A DNA stretch of 10,175 nt from Stagonosporopsis chrysanthemi (lineage: Eukaryota > Ascomycota > Dothideomycetes > Pleosporales > Didymellaceae), in the NCBI GenBank assembly GCA_022560025.1, contig JAFISE010000402.1, positions 1-10,175 on the forward strand, read 5' to 3'. Positions 1-7,318 of this stretch are shown one piece after another; position 1 is the first letter of the stretch, and every line of letters begins with the position of its first letter. Under the pieces are notes generated by a model that saw only the letters and a list, made by a program, of their open reading frames with translations, had not been told where the DNA came from and made no database searches. Made by a program: the position numbers and the translations under genes.

Positions 1-87
1 TGGAGTAATGTGGCGTCAAAGAACGCATCGCTCTGGTGTTTTGGTGGGTGTTGGTGGCACGTGCGTTTCGGGCGAACAGACTTTTGG
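1..87. other. Left flank, not RIP-mutated
   Basis: This stretch has ordinary composition: TGG, TCA, TCG, CGA and CGG all occur, more than a dozen times in under 90 bases. These are the triplets that almost vanish to the right. The last one is the TGG at 85-87. It is probably single-copy DNA or another sequence never recognised as a repeat. It is too short to assign a gene; I see no convincing coding frame or regulatory site. The junction with the copia remnant lies at about 88-100. Confidence 0.6.
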
Positions 88-94
88 CTTAGTA

Positions 95-1700
95 CAGTAC
101 TTTCTAACTAGGAACCTCTAGGTCTTAGAGCTAAGGTTATAGGTACTGTTTAGCAGCTATGCTAATAAGTAGTTAACAGGTCTTTAATACTAATATTATT
201 TTCTTGTAGTATTTCTAGATATTTAAGTAGCTTAACTACCTCCTTAATTACTAGCATTAAAGCGTAGCTATCTACTCTATTAAAGAAAAGTATAGGTTTT
301 AATACAATATTGTATATAATAATAATTGTATTCTTTGTAAGTAGCTATATATAAAGGATATTAGTGCCTTAGTAGCTAACTAGGTAGCTAATAAGAGTGC
401 GCAATTTAAGCTTATTAGCAGCTCTTAGGTTGTAATTATAGACGTAGGTATAACAGCTAATAGGTTTTATATAAGTAATAAGTAGCTTTTATTTCTATAT
501 AACCTTATATAGTGTCTTTTAACTTAGTGCTTTAGTAGGTGTATAATTAAGAATATATTTAGCAATGCAATATATTATATATAATAAGTTCTTAGGTAAG
601 TTAGTATATATATATATAGCTTAAGCTTACTAAGTAAGAACTCTGCCTATATATTTAATAAGTGTATTTAGCTTTTTTATACTAGGTATAGCTAGCTTGT
701 ATAGTATTCCTAGCTCTTTTATTATATTAATTAGATTATTGCTAAATCCTTTCTTATTATTATATTAAATAGCAACTATTTTAGTATTGTATACGCACTA
801 GATCTAGCAAATTAAAGCTATAAACTAGCGTGTAAGGGCTAGCTTGTCCTTTTAGTTGATTATATCTATCTTGTGCTATTTTAAGTGCTTATCTATAGAG
901 TATAGAGCGTACTTAGTACTATTAATATACTTGTTACCTATAGAGACAATATAAATAAGATCTATTATAATTTAATAGAACAATTATTGTGTACAGCTCT
1001 TAGCTAAGTATCTTAAGATAATATAAGTTATATAAGCTTTAATACATATCTAGCAGAGACAGTCTATATAGTCTCTAGTTAGCTAAAGGCTAGTAACGTT
1101 TAGTTTAAGCTAATTAACAGCCTTCTGTCCTAGGTAACTCTAGATCTAATAAGCAGCAAGTTAATTAACAACGTTAGCAGGCTTTAGCGTATATAACAAG
1201 CAATATAATACTCTAAACATACTTAGTAATAACTAGAGAAGTATTAAAGGCAGTTAGCACAATAGCTTAGTATTAATTAGCTAGTATCTTCTGTTATATT
1301 TAAGTTGCACAATTACATTAGTTATTTAACTTATATACAGGACGTTGCAGCTAAAGTTAAAGTAAATTAACTCTAATTAGCAGCAAGCAAGTTCTAAGAG
1401 CACTAGTAAGAAAGCTATTAATATACGTAACATGTGTTAGCTTTAGCTTTAGCTGTCTATGTAGTATATAAGCAACAAGTTCTATTATACTCTAAGCTGT
1501 AATAGGAATATAGCTATTGCTAGTGTTAAGAGTTTAATAATTAGGATGAGTACTTGTCTTTTTTTATTCTTTCTATACCTTTGTATAAACAACGTGCGTA
1601 TTAGATCTTAGATTAACAATTTATTAATTGTATAGTTTAGTCTAGGTAGTTTTATTAATAGCTATTATTATAAGAGACCTTACAAGCTTAGTATAAGTAT
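95..1700 (-). pseudogene. Copia protease-integrase remnant, copy A
   Basis: The protease site is at 1620-1591. It reads IVNLRSNTHV, where a copia protease has Asp-(Ser/Thr/Pro)-Gly; Asp became Asn and Gly became Arg by G-to-A changes. The pre-integrase zinc-binding part follows in another frame: SYLGQKAVN near 1130, then Cys-Leu-Cys-x2-Cys at 1061-1044 (the HHCC-type zinc finger). The integrase core continues leftward: DLIYIVSI near 960, CVYNTKIVAI near 790, and NYTPTKAL at 548-525, a well-conserved copia integrase stretch. It then runs through the C-terminal linker to RPRGS near 115 and stops at the unmutated flank. Reverse transcriptase and RNase H are absent. The frame change near 1.2-1.3 kb may be an indel or a relic of programmed frameshifting. 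Confidence 0.8.
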
Positions 1701-1738
1701 TAATAGTAATAGTAACCTTATTATTATAGTTAACTTAA

Positions 1739-1797
1739 TTATACCTGTTATAACTATTATACCTATTATAGCTGTTATAGCTGTTATAGCTGTTATA
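1739..1797. repeat. 9-bp tandem repeat, copy A
   Basis: Six imperfect units of the form TTATAGCTG follow each other, ending in a partial TTATA. The 9-bp period is three codons. In the minus-strand gag/protease frame it reads as repeats of Tyr-Asn-Ser or Tyr-Asn-Arg, where the Tyr codons (TAT) may be former Cys codons (TGT). It lies between the zinc-knuckle region and the protease motif, so it was probably a flexible linker in the polyprotein. Confidence 0.8.
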
Positions 1798-1849
1798 AAA
1801 AAGCTTAAGCAATAGACTAGTAAATATTATAAATATATTAGTATTAATA

Positions 1850-2985
1850 GGTAGTTTGCTATTATTAATGTGTAATAATCTAGCGTTCTAAGGCTAGCAT
1901 GCTGCCTACTTCTTAAAAGCAGTCTTAATACATGTGTTAATTTTAAAGTCTTTCTGTGCTTCTTTAACCTTGTATATAGCCTTAGCTGCAAGCTAATAAG
2001 TCTTTAGATATGCTAGGTAGTATAAGTTTAGGATAAGGTAGTTAGTATACTAATACTACTTTCTATATACACAGGTAGGTATTGGCTGTGCACTGTTACA
2101 GTAAACACAACTAGTTAATTAAGTCTTAGTTAGCTTTATAATTCTAAGCTTAGCAGTAGAGACTACTAAGCCTATAGATTAAGGCTTTGTGCAGTATAGG
2201 TATATAGTTATCTTAGCAACGTACGTCTCTAGAGATAAAATCTTAGTAGTAGTGCTCTGCACTTTGTACTTAAAGATTTTGCATAGGCAGAACGTAGTAT
2301 ACTCTTAATTAAGTGCTTTGTAAGCAATTAGAAAGTCTTCTTGTAGTTAATTACTATTAGTCTCTAGCAGGCTAACAGCCTTGCCTTAAGCTATAATATA
2401 TGTCTAGTTAGCTAGCTATTACTTAACTTTCTTTATAGCTCTTAGAGCAGTCTTAAGAGTATTGTATTTGTTAGCAAGCTTGCAGCAGCAAGTTGCGTCT
2501 GTTAGGTAAAGAAACTTCTTAAGAGTAACTAGTTAGTTATACAGTGTCTTGTAATCTTTAATTAGGTATATATAGTATATAGCAATTGTTTTGCTAATAT
2601 CTATATTTAGATTAGCTAAAGCTTTCTTCTAAGTGTAGTACTTAAAGCAGTAGTACTCCTATTAATTATATTCTTATTAGTAAGATTCTTAATTGTCTAT
2701 AGTTAGGTTAGAGAGCTTAATAGCTCTAGGCTTGTAGTTAATAAGTTAAGGCTTAGTAGCCTCTGCTAGCTTAGAGAGTAGCTCCTTAGCTACGTTAGGA
2801 TTAATGTATTGCAAGAGACTGTACTAGTTAGCAACGTCTTAGTAAATAAACAACTAAGTAAACTAGTTATTAAGTATATTTAGTATAACCATAACGCGTG
2901 TTATAGTAGAATTAAACTTAGTAGCTCTAGCAAAGGCTGTAGTTGTGTTTAAATAGATTTAAGCAGAGATCTAGTTAAAAGGCGT
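1850..2985 (-). pseudogene. Copia gag remnant, copy A
   Basis: One minus-strand frame runs from about 2940 leftward with only TAA/TAG interruptions and reads like a copia Gag (capsid/nucleocapsid). Recognisable stretches are AFARATKFNST near 2935, INPNVAKELLSKLAEATKP near 2800-2740, and a Lys-rich helical part near 2500-2410. Near 2109-2071 it reads C-V-Y-C-N-S-A-Q-P-I-P-T-C, a zinc-knuckle-like Cys cluster of the kind that binds RNA in Gag; the His is not evident and may be lost. The start codon cannot be fixed, because ATG followed by a purine is itself a RIP target. The part right of 2410 has no counterpart in copy B. The left limit toward protease is approximate. Confidence 0.65.
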
Positions 2986-3336
2986 TGTAAATAAATATAG
3001 TAACAAGTATATTATAGTAGATACAGTAATAAGTAAGAATAATTCTAGGTTACAGCTAGGCTTATAACGATTATAGTAAGTACAAGCAGTATAAGAAGAT
3101 TTAAAGATTAAACTAAGGTTGTATTATGCAAAGCTGCAAACAGTATATATACATAGGTAGCTATAAACAGTGCTAGTACAAGAAAGGCAGCTTTGTCTTA
3201 CTAGAAGTAAGGTGCACCTGTATGTAAAGCAGGAGATACCCTTAACTATAATACACTCTCTAGCTAGTGTTAAGTTATAGGTAGAGAGTTAAAGACAGCT
3301 TATTAGTATATATAGAGTCTGTTAAGATTGTCTCTA
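2986..3336 (-). repeat. LTR-like stretch between tandem copia copies
   Basis: This lies between the end of copy B RNase H (about 3350) and the start of copy A gag (about 2985), where a shared LTR is expected. I see no convincing coding frame. In plus orientation it can be bounded as TGTAAATA... (2986) to ...TCTCTA (3336, possibly TCTCCA before mutation), giving about 351 bp with TG...CA ends, a usual LTR size. TATA-rich stretches near 3150 and 3308 could be promoter remnants. I did not find a clear primer-binding site or polypurine tract, and no second LTR is in the window for comparison. The bounds are therefore inferred. Confidence 0.4.
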
Positions 3337-3364
3337 TTAGTTAGACGTAGGTTCTTTAGGCGCT

Positions 3365-4190
3365 TACTAATATTAAAAAGGTTAAGTTAGTAGATAAACT
3401 TTTTAAATTTCTGCTTTAGTAGTATTTTTATAAGTCTATTAGTAGGCATACAATTAGTAAGTACTTATTTAATATTAATACGTAAAGTAGTAACTTCTTA
3501 TAAAATCTAGAGCTAAGAGATATTAATATGCTTAATCTTTGTAAAAAGCTTATTATACTCCTTAGTAATAATCTTAACACTCTGCTAGTTATTATACTAG
3601 ATTATAGGTGTATAGTTAAGTATAAGGTTAATACTAGTAAAGAAGTGTATCTACTCTTTTATTTATAATATAGTAAGAAAAAGTAATAGTAGTTCTAACT
3701 TTATAGTTAATATAGTAACTGTGCGCTAGATAGTTAATTTCTAGTTAATTATAAGTCTTTTAAACTTAAAGGTGTAGCCTTAAAAGCTCTAGTAAGTCTT
3801 AGGCTTGTTAGTATATAAAGCATTAGAAGATCTAAAGAAGAGAATATTATAGTATATTAGATTGTTAGAGAGATACTTAACTATATCCTGCGCACTAGCA
3901 GAGGCCTTAAGAGCAAGAGCTTTTATACTAAGCAGGTAGCGCTAGGTCTAGTAGATCTTTAAAACATAAGACTGTTCTAAGTTAGTAAAGTAGTAAGTAA
4001 AGACAATGTACGTACAGGTAATATTAGGCTTTCTCTAGATAGTAATATAGGCAAGAGAGCTAACTAGCTGCTAGTAGAGCTTAGTTTAAGCAGTGTTAAG
4101 CTCCTTAGTAGACTATAGCAGCTAGTTCTTTATTAGTAAGACATCTAGAGCCTTACCTACAGTCTTAATATTAAATTAAGCACACACCTT
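3365..4190 (-). pseudogene. Copia RNase H and C-terminus remnant, copy B
   Basis: The minus-strand frame gives the typical end of a fungal copia polyprotein. LYQQLVSSLAYIT, near 4075-4035, matches the conserved region after the reverse transcriptase palm. ALALKASASAQDIVKYL lies near 3915-3865. SSNALYTN at 3833-3807 is where RNase H has its first conserved Asp (Ser-Asp-Ala); the Asp codon GAT is now AAT. IITKEYNKLFTKIKHINI at 3575-3519 corresponds to the conserved stretch ending His-Val-Asp-Ile. Near 3430-3370 it reads QKFKKFIYQLNLFNI, the usual C-terminal tail. RNase H removes the RNA strand during reverse transcription. Stops are frequent and all TAA/TAG. Downstream (left) is the LTR-like stretch. 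Confidence 0.8.
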
Positions 4191-4368
4191 GTTAATAAAG
4201 TATCTTAGACTAACTAAGTCTTGTAGAGAGCTTAATTACAGACAATATAAATTAGATAATAAGAAACTAAGTAAAGTCTCTTATAGCTTTAATATTATAT
4301 AGGTTTACAAGATCTTTCTTAAAAGACCTATAGAGGTAGGTATATAATTAGTTAAATACTATAATAAC

Positions 4369-4380
4369 ATTATTAATATA
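4369..4380 (-). other. YVDD catalytic box changed to YINN
   Basis: On the minus strand the four codons read TAT ATT AAT AAT, followed by GTT. A copia YVDD box written TAT GTT GAT GAT becomes exactly this by three G-to-A changes, each at a TG dinucleotide. The context ILFIY..NVIIVF fits the reverse transcriptase palm. Both catalytic Asp codons are lost, so the enzyme could not polymerise. This is direct support for both the family call and the mutation type. Confidence 0.8.
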
Positions 4381-4420
4381 AATAAATAGAATAAGCTAGC
4401 AGCTTGTATATATATATAAG

Positions 4421-4463
4421 AAGCTGTTAACTAGCTTTAGACCTAGCTTAATAAGCTGTTAAC
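4421..4463. repeat. Short direct repeat in the shortened RT region
   Basis: AAGCTGTTAAC occurs at 4421-4431 and again at 4453-4463, 32 bp apart. TA-rich DNA (4408-4418) lies just to the left. The pair sits exactly where the reverse transcriptase is too short. It may mark a rearrangement or deletion scar, though short matches are common in DNA of such low complexity. Confidence 0.5.
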
Positions 4464-5003
4464 GTAGCTTGTTATACTATACAATTGTTAACTCCTTAAG
4501 TTTTATAAGGCACAAAGTACTAGTATAACTTTGCCTTTAATAGCCTTTAATTGCTCTGTGCATTTAAAGACGTTTTTAGCACGTAAGTCTTGCTATTTAA
4601 TCTCTATAGCATGTTAAAATTAAACACTATATATATATATCTAGCTAGCTTTCTTTCTTTAGTAGAGGCAGCAGCTATAATTAATAGATTTATAGTACTT
4701 TACCTGCGCTAGTAGAAGTCTTAGCAGAGTAAACCTTAATTAAGAACACTTGCAGGTAATTAAAAAGAAGTTTAGATCCTAGCCTTGTAGTATAAGACTA
4801 GATAGCAAAACTATCTAGAACTTTCTGTTTTTAATTATATTTACTTAAAATAATTAGGTTAGTATTAGTTAGATCTAGATTAACGTCCTGTAGAGCTTTC
4901 TTACCTTGTTAGTAATAGCTCTTAGATACTATCTAGGCTAAGTCCTCCTTAGAAAGTCTAGGAGTTAGTAGCTATTGTTAATATTAAAGTATATTGTTAG
5001 TTA

Positions 5004-6600
5004 TCTTACTCTCTAACTAGAAACCTCTAGCTCTTAGAGTAAAGATTACAGGTGCTGTTTAGCAGCTATACTAACAAGTAGTTAACAGGTCTTTAATACT
5101 AATATTATTATCTTGTAGTATTTCTAGATATTTAGGTAGCTTAACTACCTCCTTAATTACTACTATAGAAGCGTAGCTATCTATTCTATTAAAGAAAAGT
5201 ATAGGTTTAAATATAATATTACGTATAACAATAATAGTATTCTTTATAGGTAGCTATATATAGAAGATATTAGTACTTTAGTAAGTAACTAGGTAGCTAA
5301 TAAGAGTACATAACTTAAGCTTGTTACTTGCTCTTAGGTTGCAATTATAGACGTAGGCGCAACAGCTAATAAGTCTTATATAAGTAACAAGTAGCTTTTA
5401 TCTCTATATAACCTTATATAGTATCTTCTAGCTTAGTGCTTTTATAAGTATAAAACTAAGAATATATTTAGCAATGCAATATATTATATATAATAAGTTC
5501 TTAGGTAGGTTAGTATATATATATATAGCTTAAGCTTACTAAGTAAGAACTCTGCCTATATATTTAATAAGTCTATCTAGCTCCTTTATACTAGGTAGAG
5601 CTAGCTTATATAGTATTCCTAACTCTTCTGTTATATTAATTAGATTATTGCTAAATTCTTTCTTATTATTATATTAATTAGCAACTATATTAGTATTAGA
5701 TATGTGCTAAATTTTGCAAATTACAGCTATAAACTAGCATATAAGAGTTAGCATGTTCTTTAACTTAACTATAGCTATCTTGTGCTATTTTAAGTACTTG
5801 TCTATAGAGTATGCAGCGTATTTACTACTATTATTATACTTCTTACCTACAGAGATAATATAGATTAGACCTATTGCAATTAAATAGAAAAATTATTATA
5901 CATTGCTCTTAGCTAAGTGTCTTAAGACAATATAAGTTATTTAAGCTTTAACACATGTCTAGCAAGGACAGTCTATATAGTCTCTAGTTAGCTAAAAGCT
6001 AGTAACGTTTAATTTAAGCTAATTAACAGCCTTCTATCCTAGGTAACCCTAGATCTAACAAGCAGCGCGTTAATTAACAATGTTAGCAGGGTTTAGCATA
6101 TATAACAGGCAATATAATACTCTAAATATAATTAGAAATAAGTAGAAAAGTAATAGAGGTAGTTAGTATAATAGCTTAGTTTTAATTAGCTAGTGTCTTC
6201 TATTGTATTTAAGTTATATAATAATGTTAGTTAGTTAACTTATATATAAAACCTTGCAGCTAGAGTTAAAGTAGATTAACTCTAATTAGCAGCAAGCAGG
6301 TTTTAAGAGACTAGTAAGAAAGCTTTTAACATACGCAATAATTATTAGCTTTAGCTTTAGCTGTCTATATAGTATATAAGTAATAAGTTCTATTATACTC
6401 TAAGCTATAATAAGAATATAGCTATTGCTAGTATTAAGAGTTTAATAATTAGAATTATTACTTATCTTCTTTTATACTTTCTATACCTCTATGTTAAGAA
6501 CGTGTGTATTAGATCCTAGATCAACAATTTAGTAATTCTGTAGTTTACGTTAAGTAGTCAGCTACTATTATAAAAGACTTTATAAGCTTAGTGTAGATAT
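5004..6600 (-). pseudogene. Copia protease-integrase remnant, copy B
   Basis: This is the counterpart of the copy A protease-integrase. The protease site at 6528-6499 reads IVDLGSNTHV, so here the catalytic Asp (GAT) and the Gly of the Asp-x-Gly motif survive; the residue between, now Leu (CTA), may have been Pro (CCA). The integrase follows leftward with the same blocks as in copy A: the zinc-binding part near 5950, the core, and the C-terminal part to about 5010. From there it continues without a break into the linker of the reverse transcriptase entry. Stops are numerous (TAA/TAG only), so the frame is dead despite the preserved protease motif. Confidence 0.8.
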
Positions 6601-6638
6601 TAATAGTTATAACAACCTTATTTTTATAGTTGACTTAA

Positions 6639-6697
6639 TTATACCTATTATAACTATTATAGCTGTTATAGCTATTATAGCTGTTATAGCGGTTATA
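6639..6697. repeat. 9-bp tandem repeat, copy B
   Basis: Six units of TTATA plus four variable bases (CCTA, ACTA, GCTG, GCTA, GCTG, GCGG) end in a partial unit, colinear with 1739-1797 in copy A. The unit number is the same but individual units differ. The last full unit holds one of the rare surviving CGG triplets (6690-6692). It lies in the same polyprotein position, between the zinc-knuckle and protease regions. Confidence 0.8.
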
Positions 6698-6699
6698 AA

Positions 6700-7318
6700 A
6701 AGACTTAAGTAATAGACAAGTTAATGTTATAAATATTTTAGTATTAATAGGTAGTTTACTATTATTAACTTATAGCAATACAGTATTCTAAGGTTAGTAA
6801 GTTACGTATCTTATAAAAGTAGACTTAATATATATATATATATATATATTTTAGAGTTTTTTAATACTTTCTTAACCTTGTATATAGCCTTAGCTGCAGG
6901 CTAATAAGTCTTTAGAAGTGCTAAGTAGTATAGACTTAGAATAAAGTAGTTAGTATACTAATACTACTTTCTATATACGCAGTTAGGTATTAGTTTTATA
7001 CTGTTATAGTAAATATAACTAGTTAATTAAGTCTTAGTTAGCTTTGTAATTCTAAGCTTAATAGCAAGAACTACTAGGCTTGTAGAGTAAGGCTTTGTAC
7101 AGTATAGGTATGTAGTTATCTTAGTAACATACGTCTCTAGAGATAAGATCTTAGTAGTAGTACTCTATACTTTATACTTAAAGATCTTATACAGGCAGAA
7201 TGTAGTATACTCTTAATTAAGTGCTTTGTAGGCAATTAGAAAGTCTTCTTATAGTTAATTGCTGTTAGTCTCTAGCAGGCTAACAGCTTTGCCTTAAGCT
7301 ATAATATATCTCTAGGCT
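6700..7318 (-). pseudogene. Copia gag fragment, copy B (5'-truncated)
   Basis: This is colinear with the left part of copy A gag, including the stretch near 7310-7260 that reads YIIA.GKAVSLLETNS and the zinc-knuckle region near 7010. The N-terminal half of Gag found at 2411-2985 in copy A is missing, because the sequence to the right of 7318 is unrelated. It is interrupted by TAA/TAG codons, and the TA run at 6829-6848 lies within it. The border toward the protease is approximate. Confidence 0.7.
6829..6848. repeat. (TA)10 microsatellite
   Basis: Ten perfect TA units. Copy A at the equivalent place (about 1928-1940) reads TACATGTGTTAATTT, so the run probably grew from a TACATGTG-like stretch turned into TATATATA by mutation and then expanded by slippage. 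Confidence 0.85.

Larger units (their letters stand above)
95..2410. repeat. Direct repeat, copy A (left)
   Basis: This matches 5004-7318 nearly base for base along its whole length. Anchors are TTAAGCTTAC at 621 and 5530, and GCCTTAAGCT at 2383 and 7291, an offset of 4908-4909. The offset falls to 4900 around 1739/6639, so small indels exist. Most differences are C/T or G/A transitions, many at ACA/ATA or GCA/GTA type sites. The left end coincides with the edge of the mutated island. Similarity fades at about 2405-2425. The content is the gag-to-integrase part of a copia element. Confidence 0.92.
4190..5003 (-). pseudogene. Copia linker and reverse transcriptase remnant, copy B
   Basis: After integrase the frame continues through a linker (KVLDSFAI near 4820; SKLLFNYLQVFL near 4770-4740). 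It then enters the reverse transcriptase N-terminal part: QDLRAKNVFKCTEQLK near 4590-4540, and NNCIV..ATLTA near 4490-4455, which resembles the conserved Lys-Ala-Arg-Leu-Val-Ala-Arg region. Then come ILFIYINNVIIVF (the YVDD box at 4380-4369) and KKDLVNLYNIKAIRDFT to about 4260. At least one frame change lies between these blocks. The spacing from the ATLTA block to the YVDD box is only about 75 bp, far shorter than in intact copia enzymes, so the central palm is probably deleted. This protein would copy the element RNA into DNA; it is clearly dead here. Confidence 0.75.
95..7318 (-). mobile_element. RIP-inactivated Ty1/copia tandem composite
   Basis: Minus-strand translation, reading TAA/TAG as former CAA/CAG/TGG, gives the copia order gag, protease, integrase, reverse transcriptase, RNase H. 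Integrase before reverse transcriptase is the order of Ty1/copia, not Ty3/gypsy. Two copies lie head to tail. B runs leftward from within gag (7318) to the end of RNase H (about 3365). After an LTR-like gap, A begins at gag (about 2985) and is cut off at about 95, at the end of integrase. The period is about 4.90-4.91 kb. Only one LTR-like stretch separates the copies, as in tandem copies that share an LTR. Neither copy can encode a protein: stops are dense and catalytic codons are altered. The domain calls rest on short diagnostic stretches listed in the part entries; no database search was made. Confidence 0.85.
5004..7318. repeat. Direct repeat, copy B (right)
   Basis: This is the partner of 95-2410 in the same orientation. 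To its left the copia reading continues into the linker and reverse transcriptase, so the left edge of the repeat is simply where copy A was cut. To its right, similarity to copy A stops at about 7318, inside gag. Unlike copy A it carries a run of ten TA units (6829-6848) and four of the island's twelve surviving YCR-type sites, all between 6521 and 6692. Confidence 0.92.

Noticed and set aside
600..640. Imperfect inverted repeat around GTTCTTAGGTAAG and TAAGTAAGAAC (also about 5498-5550)
   Set aside because: Present in both copies but inside the integrase coding region and only partly paired; explained by coding sequence plus TA enrichment.
3060..3250. Plus-strand frame with many Cys or former Cys codons (CIMQSCKQ near 3120)
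   Set aside because: It lies in the LTR-like spacer with no coding continuity on either side, and the Tyr-to-Cys reversal is speculative; probably a composition artefact.
6829..6848. TA run as a replication origin or matrix-attachment element
   Set aside because: Copy A shows a mixed sequence at the same place, so it is most simply mutation followed by slippage.
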